Positions 1-8,800 of a stretch of DNA of 24,729 nt are shown one piece after another. The stretch is from contig JASLPZ010000066.1 of the NCBI GenBank assembly GCA_030744725.1, forward strand, positions 1-24,729. The letters are read 5' to 3'. Under the pieces are notes generated by a model. It did not search any database. It was not told where the DNA came from and saw only the letters and a list, made by a program, of their open reading frames with translations. The position numbers and the translations under genes were made by a program. Every line of letters starts with the position of its first letter. Within the stretch, counting starts at the first letter, position 1. The DNA comes from ARS98 sp030744725. Its GTDB lineage: Bacteria; Planctomycetota; Planctomycetia; Pirellulales; Pirellulaceae.

Positions 1-542
1 CACCAAGGGCCTGCCGGGTCGCGCAGGTTGTACCAGTAGTTGTGAACGTGCAAAACGAACAGCCCACCCGGTCGCAGAATCCTGCGAGTGTGTTGCAACG
101 CACGCTGTCGGTTGTCTCGACCGCGGATCATTCCCAACGTGCTGAATAACGAAACGGCGACGTCCACCGTGTCTTCGTCGACACAATTCAACTCGACCAG
201 ATTTGCATGAATGCAGTCAATAGGCAGGTTAGCCTGGTCGGCTTTGTTGCGTACGATTGCCAGCATGGCATGGGACAGATCGATCGCCAGACCTCTCATA
301 CCGCATCGTGCCAGAGCCATGATAGCGCGTCCCGTACCACAGCCCAGATCGGCCGCGACCCCGTCCCTCAGTTGTCTCGCATGGACGTGGCTCAACACGA
401 TCTGTTCGTCAAAGTCGAACAGTCGATTATGCGAAAAATAGTCGTCGTAATCATCTGCAATATGATCGGCATGAACGTAGTCCCACAGGCCGCGACTAAT
501 TCCGGCAGGCAAACGCCACTGTGGTAGATTGGGGGAAGTCAT
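1..542 (-). CDS. Class I SAM-dependent methyltransferase (3' end outside window)
   Basis: The minus strand reads open from an ATG at 542 to the window edge, giving 180 residues without a stop, so the C-terminus is missing. The protein has the class I Rossmann methyltransferase pattern. Motif I is DLGCGTG at residues 65-71, an acidic residue ends strand beta-2 (AIDLS, D88), and a post-II strand has LRPGG followed by LFVLHVHN near residues 166-177. The N-terminal 40 residues are rich in Asp, Tyr and His (DDYDDYF), which is common in the Methyltransf_25/11 group. The substrate (small molecule, protein or RNA) cannot be told. It lies 98 bp downstream of the kinase stop on the same strand, so the two could be cotranscribed. 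No Shine-Dalgarno is obvious before the ATG. The family assignment is firm and the function is open. Confidence 0.85.
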   Translation of the reverse strand, partial: MTSPNLPQWRLPAGISRGLWDYVHADHIADDYDDYFSHNRLFDFDEQIVLSHVHARQLRDGVAADLGCGTGRAIMALARCGMRGLAIDLSHAMLAIVRNKADQANLPIDCIHANLVELNCVDEDTVDVAVSLFSTLGMIRGRDNRQRALQHTRRILRPGGLFVLHVHNYWYNLRDPAGPW

Positions 543-640
543 TTGGGTGGATTGTAGCGGAAAGCCCCCGCGGCGGGACAGCCAACACAGTGTGAAGGCA
601 TGGCCACGTCCAACGCCATATCCAACGGTGACGCAGTTGA

Positions 641-2017
641 TCAGCCTGGAGGAATGATCAGACGCTGGCCACAGGCCGTGCAACTGACAGACTTGCCCGC
701 AAGTTGTGGGGTGGCCACGAATTGCTGTCCGCAAACACAACGAGCCTCGATTTGTGGTGCAATCGCTCGAGCACTACCCGGCTTGGGAACCGTCAGTGGT
801 CGGGTGCACATAGGGCATTTCACGACTTTTCCCGCAAGCTCGCCGCGGGCCATGAAACGTTGCGTACAGTGACGGCACGTCACGTCGATCTCTTTCGGCC
901 CTGGAATTGGCACGGTCGTCGCACAGCGGGGGCACTTGACCATCTTGCCAGCCATGTCACGGTTTGCGATCATTCGCTGTCCGCACTGGCACATGACGTC
1001 GATCTTGTCCAACGGCGCGCTAGCTTCCGGTTCAGGTTTCTTCTGGGTCGCCGGCGCGGCAAGCGTATCCTCTTGCGGCTTGGCCTTGATGAATTCTGCC
1101 AGCTCCGTTGCAAAATCCTTCATCGACTTATATCGCCGGTCGATCTCTTTCGCCATCGCCTTGGTGCAAATCTTAGTCAGTCGCGGGCTTATGTCTGGGC
1201 GATACGTTGTCGGCGATGGCGCTTCCTTGGAAATGATCTGTCCAATGATCGAAGCCACCGAACCCTGAAACGGCAGAGTCCCCGTCAGCAGTTCGTACAG
1301 GATCACACCCAAACTGTAAATGTCACAGGCGGGGCCAATGTTGGCCGATTTACCTTCGATTTGTTCCGGAGACATATAGGCAGGCGATCCCAAAATCGCC
1401 CCGTCACGCGTGAGGCGCGCGTCACCCGAGTCATCAATTTGCCTGGCCAGACCAAAGTCCATGATGATCGGTTCGGTACGCTGATCGATCATGATGTTGC
1501 CCGGCTTGACGTCGCGATGGACCATCCCGTTCACATGGGCTTCGTGCAGCGCAAGTGCGATCTTGCGCACGACATTGGCCACGTTGCGGTCCGGCTGAGC
1601 CTTTTCCGGCGTAATGAAATTAGACAGCGTGTGACCTTGGATGTACGCCATCGTAATGAAATGCGTGCTGTCAATTTCACCGACATCATAGACGGGGCAA
1701 ATGTTGGGATGCGTTAGCGTTGCTGCCGCTTTCGCTTCACGCAAAAATCGCTCGATGAACTTCGAGTCTTCTTTGGCATTTACCTTCGGGATCTTCAGCG
1801 CGACCTTGCGATCCAACTGCTTATCGTGGGCCAGATAGACTGACCCCATCGTCCCCTCGCCCAACGTCCTTTGGATGCGATAACGACCGAATTCGTCGCC
1901 GGGAAGGCGCGCACGTTCAGGACGGGCGTAATGCGCCTCATCACCCGACGCCAACATCGCCGTCTCGTCGATGTTGAGCGTTTGGGAGTCAGGTTGCTTC
2001 TCGTGTTCCGACTCCAC
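641..2017 (-). CDS. Soluble Ser/Thr protein kinase with three C-terminal zinc-ribbon repeats
   Basis: This is a Hanks-type kinase of 458 residues from the preferred start. Visible elements are the glycine loop GEGTMGSVY (53-61), the VALK lysine (K75), the alpha-C Glu in FLREAK (E94), HRDVKPGN with catalytic D169, DFG (187-189) and SPE in place of APE (216-218). After a Pro/Ala linker come three tandem Cys4 units: C343/C345 with C362/C365, C381/C384 with C401/C404, and C427/C429 with C446/C449. Each has an AGK turn between its Cys pairs. There is no transmembrane segment, so it should be cytoplasmic, unlike PASTA-type receptor kinases. The frame stays open to a GTG at 2116, but the GTG at 2017 has GGAG at proper spacing and is preferred. 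The role is signalling; the zinc ribbons probably bind a partner or regulate activity (inference). Targets are unknown. Confidence 0.92.
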   Translation of the reverse strand: MESEHEKQPDSQTLNIDETAMLASGDEAHYARPERARLPGDEFGRYRIQRTLGEGTMGSVYLAHDKQLDRKVALKIPKVNAKEDSKFIERFLREAKAAATLTHPNICPVYDVGEIDSTHFITMAYIQGHTLSNFITPEKAQPDRNVANVVRKIALALHEAHVNGMVHRDVKPGNIMIDQRTEPIIMDFGLARQIDDSGDARLTRDGAILGSPAYMSPEQIEGKSANIGPACDIYSLGVILYELLTGTLPFQGSVASIIGQIISKEAPSPTTYRPDISPRLTKICTKAMAKEIDRRYKSMKDFATELAEFIKAKPQEDTLAAPATQKKPEPEASAPLDKIDVMCQCGQRMIANRDMAGKMVKCPRCATTVPIPGPKEIDVTCRHCTQRFMARGELAGKVVKCPMCTRPLTVPKPGSARAIAPQIEARCVCGQQFVATPQLAGKSVSCTACGQRLIIPPG

Positions 2018-2212
2018 CTCGATCTCCAGAAATACAACTTCCCTAAATCCCTCGCGCGGTGAACAGGTCGGGAAACAGCCGTCCCCTGTCGAGCTGGATG
2101 ACGCGACGGGAACCACTCGCGAGAAATATCGAGCTCTCTTTCAATCATACTGTCTGGCGCAGCGAAATACAGTAAGCCTGAACCTTGTTTCAGATACCCC
2201 CAAAAAATACTA

Positions 2213-2257
2213 ATTATACCGACGCATTTAACCCAGTCCATAACAAATAACCCAGTC
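2213..2257 (-). promoter_or_regulatory. Probable kinase promoter: consensus -10 box behind two 10-bp direct repeats
   Basis: On the minus strand a perfect TATAAT lies at 2218-2213, with no good -35 hexamer at 16-18 bp. Instead, two exact copies of GACTGGGTTA lie upstream (plus-strand TAACCCAGTC at 2229-2238 and 2248-2257). They start 19 bp apart, and the nearer copy ends 10 bp from the -10 box, over the -35 position. Tandem sites replacing a -35 box are typical of activator-dependent promoters. The start site and the regulator are inferred. Confidence 0.42.
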
Positions 2258-2275
2258 AACCGATTTGACCCACTT

Positions 2276-2300
2276 GCTTATCCCCACCAAGCCGATAAGC
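2276..2300. repeat. 7-bp perfect inverted repeat in the kinase/small-protein divergent region
   Basis: GCTTATC at 2276-2282 is repeated in reverse complement as GATAAGC at 2294-2300, with 11 bp between. It lies about 80 bp upstream of the small secreted-protein gene and beyond the kinase promoter repeats. No T-tract follows on either strand, so an operator or 5'-leader hairpin is more likely than a terminator. Confidence 0.35.
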
Positions 2301-2377
2301 TCTTTCCTGTCGTCCTATTTTGAAGTGCAGGACAAATCTCTCAATTCCTCCCTCACAAGGTAAAGGAGCGCATTAGA

Positions 2378-2656
2378 ATGCTCAAATACATAGTTGTTTT
2401 GGCAGGCACGTTGGTCGTGTTCGCCGCTTCCGACGAAGTTCAAGCTCGTGGCCTACGTCGATCTCGCGGTAGCTGTCCCAATGGACAATGCTACGCCTCG
2501 ACCCCGGCAGCCGCCACGAATGCTGTTGCATCGAACGGCGATACCGACGCCGCTGTCCCGGCGGCCGAAGTCACGACAAACGTCGTTGCTTCGACCAACG
2601 TGGCTCGCACGAGCTTTCGCTGGACACGAGGAACCCGCTTCTTCCGCAGACGCTAA
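2378..2656 (+). CDS. Small secreted Arg-rich protein of unknown function
   Basis: This 92-residue protein starts at an ATG preceded by AAGGAG about 11 bp upstream. Residues 1-24 form a signal peptide: MLK, a hydrophobic run, and a VQA-R cleavage-type end. The mature part begins with a basic stretch (RGLRRSRGS), has a single Cys pair (CPNGQC), then a low-complexity Ala/Thr/Val/Asn middle, and ends in a basic tail (RGTRFFRRR). I recognise no domain. Short exported peptides with this composition are common in planctomycete genomes, but their role is not known. It is monocistronic: a strong terminator follows 23 bp after the stop. The mature protein is very basic, so it could bind a polyanion or the cell surface, but this is only a guess. 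Confidence 0.7.
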   Translation: MLKYIVVLAGTLVVFAASDEVQARGLRRSRGSCPNGQCYASTPAAATNAVASNGDTDAAVPAAEVTTNVVASTNVARTSFRWTRGTRFFRRR

Positions 2657-2679
2657 GCACCGAGACGATCAACTATGGA

Positions 2680-2706
2680 GGAGAGCCGTCGTTGCTCTCC
2701 TTTTTT
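2680..2706 (+). terminator. Intrinsic terminator of the small secreted-protein gene
   Basis: A perfect 7-bp stem is formed by GGAGAGC (2680-2686) and GCTCTCC (2694-2700) around a 7-nt loop, followed directly by six T (2701-2706). It lies 23 bp after the stop codon at 2656 and about 220 bp before the PL10 gene, so the two genes should be separate transcription units. Confidence 0.85.
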
Positions 2707-2927
2707 ATGCGCAGCCAATCCACTGTTGCGGTCTTGTGGTGAGAGGAGTGATCAAAAAGAGTGCGGACCATCACCAAATGGGCTATCCTGTTCTTCCTTC
2801 TTCACCCATGTTCTTATAGCCATGTTGGTTCCAAACGGTGTGCACGGCAACGCAATTATTCCTAGCATTGCGCATCTAACCATCGTTGGACCCCAATCTG
2901 CTTCGCAGACATTCTCAGGAGGCTGAC

Positions 2928-4355
2928 ATGCGTTTCTATCTGATCTGTTTGTGGATGGTCATTGTTGGTTCCACGCATCTAGGCGTCGCTGCGGACGACG
3001 GCCTGGATCGCGCTGTCGCGGAAAAGGCATTGCATCAGGCAGTGAACTTCTTTCGCAAACAAGTTGCGACCAACGGCAGTTATCTGTGGCGGTACAGTGC
3101 CGACTTGAAGCATGGCGAGGGCGAGGGCAGGGCGCTGAGCACAACCGCCTGGGTTCAGCCGCCAGGAACGCCGACCGTAGGCGAAGCGTATCTGTCGGCA
3201 TATCAGTTGACGGAAGATCCCATCTACCTGAACGCTGCGGTCGAGACTGCGCTCGGACTGACCAAGGGTCAATTGGAATCAGGCGGGTGGGACTATCGCA
3301 TCGAATTTCGCGAGCAACGCAAGAAGTATCGCTATCGCCTGGATCAAGATAGGCCGGCGGCGCGCAATGTGACCACGTTGGATGACGATGTCACGCAATC
3401 CGCATTGAGGTTCCTAATGCGCGTCGACATGTCGACAGAATTTGACAACCAGCAGATTCACGACGCAGCCATGTATGCCTTAAAGCGATTGGAACAAGTG
3501 CAGTATCCCAACGGAGCTTGGCCACAGCGATTTAGCGAACCGCCCGATGCAGAGAAGTTTCCCGTGCAAGCTGCCACGTATCCGGACACTTGGCCGCGCG
3601 AACATCCCAAAGTTGATTATCGATCATTCTATACGTTTAACGACAACACGATCGCCGACATGATCGATACCTTCTTCGTCGCCTCCGCCATTTACGAAGA
3701 TCCTCACTATCAAGTCATCGCCGAAAAGGCTGGCGGCTTCATCTTGTTGGCGCAGATGCCCGAACCGCAACCGGCGTGGGCCCAACAGTACGACGCCCGC
3801 ATGCAGCCAGCGTGGGCACGCCGGTTTGAACCAGCCGCAGTCACCGGTGGCGAATCACAAGGTGTCATGCGAACGCTGCTGAAACTGTACGAGTGGACTG
3901 GCGACACGCAGTACTTGGAACCAATTCCGCGCGCTGTGGCGTATTTGAAGAGGTCTCAGTTGCCGGACGGCCGTCTCGCCCGTTTTTACGAACTACAAAC
4001 GAACGAGCCACTGTATTTCACGACGAAATACGAGCTAACCTACAAGGATGATGACTTACCGACGCACTACGGATTCAAAGTCAGCTCGTCGCTTGATTCG
4101 ATCGAAGCGGCCTACAAGCGAATCAAAGATGCACCGCCGCGGAAGCTAAAGGTGCGGTCAACTCGCACCGTCAAACTGACACCATCGCTCACCCGCCAAG
4201 CTCGCGCGGTGATTGATGCGATGGACCAGCGCGGTGCCTGGGTGGAGGAGGGTCAGTTGCTCACCGTAAAGAGCGACTCGCGACAGATCATCGAGTCACG
4301 TACGTTTGCCAAGAACGTCGAAATCCTCGCTCGCTTTATCGCGGCCAGACCCTGA
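2928..4355 (+). CDS. Secreted polysaccharide lyase family 10 pectate lyase
   Basis: The ATG at 2928 is chosen because AGGAGG lies five bases upstream and the protein then opens with a clean signal peptide (MRFYLICLWM to about VAA-DD, residues 1-22). The frame is open to 2886, but that extension has no signal. The 475-residue product has PL10 hallmarks: GGWDYRIEFRE near residue 120, a TLDDDVTQSALRFLMR helix near 150, NGAWPQRF near 190 and YTFNDNTIADMIDTF near 235. PL10 enzymes cleave polygalacturonate by beta-elimination, usually with Ca2+, using an alpha-helical fold. The last 70-80 residues look like an extra unassigned region. It should act in the periplasm or outside the cell. The beta-helix gene follows 46 bp later, making a likely two-gene pectin module. 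Identification is by remembered motifs, not alignment. Confidence 0.82.
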   Translation: MRFYLICLWMVIVGSTHLGVAADDGLDRAVAEKALHQAVNFFRKQVATNGSYLWRYSADLKHGEGEGRALSTTAWVQPPGTPTVGEAYLSAYQLTEDPIYLNAAVETALGLTKGQLESGGWDYRIEFREQRKKYRYRLDQDRPAARNVTTLDDDVTQSALRFLMRVDMSTEFDNQQIHDAAMYALKRLEQVQYPNGAWPQRFSEPPDAEKFPVQAATYPDTWPREHPKVDYRSFYTFNDNTIADMIDTFFVASAIYEDPHYQVIAEKAGGFILLAQMPEPQPAWAQQYDARMQPAWARRFEPAAVTGGESQGVMRTLLKLYEWTGDTQYLEPIPRAVAYLKRSQLPDGRLARFYELQTNEPLYFTTKYELTYKDDDLPTHYGFKVSSSLDSIEAAYKRIKDAPPRKLKVRSTRTVKLTPSLTRQARAVIDAMDQRGAWVEEGQLLTVKSDSRQIIESRTFAKNVEILARFIAARP

Positions 4356-4401
4356 TCGTCACGACAATCGGTTGCCGCCATCACTTGGACCTGGAAAACC
4401 A

Positions 4402-5805
4402 ATGTCCTCTGCAAAAGAATTTGGTGCGATAGGCGACGGCCAGGCGGATGACACTGCTGCCATTCAGCACGCCATTAACGACGGCGAAGGCGTGGTTGAA
4501 TTCCCTAAAGGCATCTACCGGATCACACGGTCGTTACAGCTCGACACCACCCGCCACGGCTACTTAGGACTCCGGGGCGCTCAGGGCACGGCGCGACTCG
4601 TCATGACTTCACCAGGGCCGGCCGTTGTGATTCGCGGAGACCACCAAGGCACGGCGACACCATCGACTGTCGCAGCCCACACTTGGGATGGCGAGCGCTT
4701 TCCTATCGTGAGCGGGCTGGAGATTGTGGGCGATCACCCTGAAACTGACGGCATCATGTTCATCCGGACGATGCAAGCCACACTGCAAAATGTCCTCGTG
4801 CGCAAGTGCCGGAATGGTGTCGTGCTTTCCGAGCGGAATCGAAATTTCGTACTATCTTCGTCGCACATTTACGATTGCCATGACACGGGATTGCTGTTTG
4901 ACAAATGCAATCTGCATCAAGTTATCATCCACGGAAATCACATCAGCTACTGCCGCCGCGCCGGCATTCGCCAGTCAGACGGCGACGTTCACAACATCCA
5001 GATCACCGGCAACGATATCGAATACAATTCGGGAAGCGATACTGATGTTTCGGGCGAGATTGTGTTGGAAGCACGCAATGGTGTGATCAGCGAATACACG
5101 ATCGCCGGTAACACGTTGCAAGCGACGCTCGGTGCGCGCGGTGCCAACGTACTGATCTTGGGGAAGACAGAGACGCCCGCTTCGAGCGTTCGCCTGATCG
5201 CCATCACCGGCAATGTGCTTGGGAGCCGTGATCGAAACGTCGTTTTGCATCATGGCATGAGCGTTAACGTGACTGGCAACACGATCTACGGCGGGCAAAC
5301 ACTGAACGTCGCTTTCAAGAATTGCCATCAATCGTTGGTCGGATCGAACACCATCGCTAGTCGTCCGGCCAGTTGGGCCAGTACGTCGGTGGACGGCCTG
5401 TTGATGGAAGATTGCAATGCATGCACGCTGGTCGGCAATATCCACAACGGATGCCGGTTCGGCGACGCGTTGTCGGGCGGGACCATCACCATTCGAAACA
5501 GCAGGAATATCAGTATTTCCGGCTGCCAGATTAACAACTCCGCCGTTCGCGGAATCGATATCAGCAATTCGGTGCAATGTCGGATTTCTGACAATTCGCT
5601 GCACAATGACGGCACGAATGAGTCCCTGAGGCAAGCCATCCGGATTGCTGGCACGAGCTTTCGGAATGTCGTACAGAATAACTCGATCGTGTGGAGCGGC
5701 ATCTATCCCAAGGGCGTTTCACCGGATGGCCGGCGACCCGTGCAAGAAGGCGTGATCGAGTGCTCCGAAGCATGTGGTCGTGTCCTTGCCAATTCGATCT
5801 GGTAG
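4402..5805 (+). CDS. Right-handed parallel beta-helix protein (pectate lyase 3-like), no signal peptide
   Basis: From the ATG at 4402 (GGAAAA a few bases upstream) the product has 467 residues. It starts with FGAIGDGQADDTAAIQHAI and VVEFPKGIYRITRSL, the N-terminal cap of the Pectate_lyase_3 / GH28-like superfamily. The rest is a run of short beta-helix coils rich in Asn, Gly and Ile (repeated ITGN, ISG and NSI turns), with little helix predicted, ending close to the stop. Such proteins bind or cleave polysaccharides. Which reaction this one performs cannot be told, since catalytic residues vary across the fold. The frame extends upstream to an ATG at 4306 inside the lyase gene, but neither start gives a signal peptide, which is odd for a partner of an exported lyase. 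Cotranscription with the PL10 gene is likely. Confidence 0.78.
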   Translation: MSSAKEFGAIGDGQADDTAAIQHAINDGEGVVEFPKGIYRITRSLQLDTTRHGYLGLRGAQGTARLVMTSPGPAVVIRGDHQGTATPSTVAAHTWDGERFPIVSGLEIVGDHPETDGIMFIRTMQATLQNVLVRKCRNGVVLSERNRNFVLSSSHIYDCHDTGLLFDKCNLHQVIIHGNHISYCRRAGIRQSDGDVHNIQITGNDIEYNSGSDTDVSGEIVLEARNGVISEYTIAGNTLQATLGARGANVLILGKTETPASSVRLIAITGNVLGSRDRNVVLHHGMSVNVTGNTIYGGQTLNVAFKNCHQSLVGSNTIASRPASWASTSVDGLLMEDCNACTLVGNIHNGCRFGDALSGGTITIRNSRNISISGCQINNSAVRGIDISNSVQCRISDNSLHNDGTNESLRQAIRIAGTSFRNVVQNNSIVWSGIYPKGVSPDGRRPVQEGVIECSEACGRVLANSIW

Positions 5806-5872
5806 TGCCACGACGGTTTCTTCGATCTGGATGAAGACGTCTCAAGTGGCAGCTCGTTCTGTCATCGAACCG

Positions 5873-8800
5873 TTATTGCTGAATTGCCTCCAGGTCACGA
5901 CGCGGGTGGGCCCATGCTTTCTCCACCGCTTCGCGGACCAGGCGAAGACCCTCCTGATAGTCTGCGTCCTTTTCACTTGCGTATACGCTCCTCTGGCAGC
6001 GTGGGCGATCGGGTTCTTCGACGCCGAGCGGCGACGCCAGGAATCGCGTTCGTTTCGGATCCCGCAAGTCGATCCAGTCAAGCCGGGTGATGCTGTCGAC
6101 GGTATGACATTCGGTACAACGCTTGGCATGAAGGGCCGATAGCTTGTCAGCCAGCTGTCGATCGCCGGGTAGATCGTACGGAGGGTTCGTGGTGCGTTTG
6201 TTGATGAAACGATCGTGGTAAGGCGCGTTTGAGTCGATCCAGGTCACCAGCCTCAACCAGTCGTCCGCACTCAGGTTTGCTCGTTTGCTGCACGCTCCAT
6301 CTCGCAACACGGCGACCAACTTGCTCCGGTGCGAGCCGAAAGCGAGCGGCTTGGTGACACGAGCATCGTCGCCCACGTTTGAGCGTGCGACCAGGTCGTG
6401 CTCGATGATCGTATCGTACGCCCGGTTGTATCTTGCTGTGAGACCTGCGGAGAAGTCCAGATCGGCGGCGCTCTTCTGTCCACTGTGACAACTGATGCAA
6501 TTTCGGTCGAAGACACCCTGCACATCGCGCAGGAAACTTATCGGGCGGTCTCCCCAAGGGGGCGGAAATGGTGTGGATGGAAGGCGCGACAGGGCCTGCG
6601 TCCCCCGATAGTGCGGTGGTGCCTCGGCTCTGGTTTCGTGGCATCCGACACAGCCACGAACTTCACCCGGCTGGAAACTGACGAATGACCGCATCCGCTG
6701 CAGTTCCATGTGATCCTTGTCGAGCAGTTGAAAATAGACCGGTGTATCGGCTGGCACGACAAAATGGGCACTGCCGTCTGCTTCAACCGGCACGGTTCCG
6801 AGCACGCGGGCCGGCGTCCAGTTGATCATCACCGGCTTGACATCCTCTTCGTAGCGTTGGCCTCCCAGCTGATTGTCATAAGGCCATGGTTCCCGATGCG
6901 AAATCCGCAGGTAGCGAACCGCTTTCCTCTCGACTCCTTCAACTCCGTGACTGACATCCGAGACATAACAGGTTGCATACGCGGTGGCCGATTCGGTGAT
7001 GCCCCGCACGATCGGCGGGCGCGGCCTGGCGCGTAAAGGAATCGGCAGAGAACAGGAAATCGTGGAATCACGATAGATCAGTTCCTTCGTCCCGAAGGTG
7101 TCGATTAAGTAGATGCCATATCCCGTCGGATCGGTTTGGGCATCGTACGTGTATGAGACAAGAAACGTCTTCTCCGAGATCGGCCACGGGGTCATGTAAT
7201 ACCCGCCGGCACCGACAACACCTCCCGTGGGCACGGGCGTTCCACTCATCCCTCCCTCCGGCGGCAGGACACCGGGCGTAACAATGCGAATTCCCGCTTC
7301 GCTGTTCATTCCTTCACGCGGATCGATGACCACCACCGGACCGGCGGCGAGCGTGTGATGACCGGTGGCAATCGCCACCAATTTCTTGCTGTGAGGAATC
7401 GAACGAGCGTCTTCCAGCGCCCAGGGATCGTTCAGATGCTGCTTGAACAGCGCGTCGGCACCGGTCCCATCTGCGCGCACGGTCCAGATTGACTGGATGT
7501 TCGCCCAACCTCGCTCCTGGTACTCCCAACGCGTATAGCCAATCGTGCCATCGTCGAGTGTGTGCGGCAGGTAATCCCCATCCTTGTTTGCACTCAATCG
7601 GCGGATATCCCTTCCGTCGCCGCTCATGACGTACAGATTGCACGACGTCTCGTCCTTGTCCAGCTCGTTGCACTGAAGCGAGTAGGCACAACGTTCCGAC
7701 ACGAACGCGATATCGCCGCTGGGAAGATAGGTCGGATCCAGATCGCTCCATTGGCCGTCGGAAAGCTGCCGCAGATGATCTCCATCAACACCGATCTCGA
7801 AGAGGTGCGTCGGCTCCTCGTTGCGACGCAGATCATAACTTGTGCGACGATCGGTCCAGCCTTGCGGAGGCTGATCGCTACTGGCCTTTGCATAGCCGAA
7901 CACAACTCTACTGCCATCCCACCAGAGATCCATTCCGTGAAGATGCCCCGGGCCCAGGCGACCGTTGATTAAATTGCGTACGTCACACGGCTGGTCGAAT
8001 CCGTTAATTGAGACGACACAGAGGTCGCCACCCGGACGGGATACCCACGGCATGTGGTTCAGACAGACATCAGGATAGGTCTCTTGCGTGAATCGTTTGA
8101 CCAAAAGCAGGCGGTCGAAGTCGAGACTCGGATTCTCAAACGCCACGCACCGAGCCAGCCATTTTGCTTCGACATACAATGCATGGCGATCCGCCGCTTG
8201 TGAGCCAAGTTCCTTTTCTGTCACAGCTAGTTCGTTCGCCCGATGTGTCAGTTCGTCAAGGGACTTGGGAATGGGGAGGTCAAATTCTTTCACCAGCAGG
8301 CGAGTGCGGCTTATCGTTTCGGCTACCGGATCAATGAAGAATGTCCGTCCCTGACGAGACGTGTACCTCCCTTGTTTCGCCGAAACGATCACTGCGGCCG
8401 CTCCAGCTTCGGCAATCTCGAACTCGACGGGAATCGTTTCGGTCTGCAGCAGTTCTCTTTCGAAAACGACGTGTCGAACGGCCCGCTGGTTAGTGAACAC
8501 GACCGTTTCCACCGTCACTTTGACTGGTAATCGGGTTGGCTGTGACGCACTGAATCCCAGAGTAATTTGGTTCTTACCGAAGCCAGGTTGAATCTTGGGC
8601 TCCCATTTGATCTGCCAGCTTCCCACCGCGATCAAGCCGATCGGTTTCTCGCTGGGAGTTTGCAGCTCAATTGGAAACAGGTTGGGGAACAGGTTGCGCG
8701 GGATCGCCAATTCAATGGTGGTCTGCCCCAATTCTCGTACCACACTCACACGGTTTACAGAAAGCACCGTCCCATTGAGCAAGACACTCGCATTGCCATC

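Noticed and set aside
541..640. GC-rich CCCGCCGCGGG stretch between the kinase and methyltransferase genes as a terminator.
   Set aside because: Only a 4-bp stem with a 3-base loop and no following T-tract on the minus strand.
704..1717. 337-codon open frame on the plus strand.
   Set aside because: It is the complement of the kinase gene, with Arg/His-rich composition and no domain; a shadow frame.
4975..5634. 219-codon open frame on the minus strand opposite the beta-helix gene.
   Set aside because: The beta-helix protein on the other strand is clearly the coding frame; this one lacks any motif.
5806..5872. Imperfect inverted repeats (TGCCAC/GTGGCA and CTTC/GAAG) between the convergent beta-helix and triheme genes.
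   Set aside because: Arms are short and far apart, with no T-run on either strand; not a convincing terminator.
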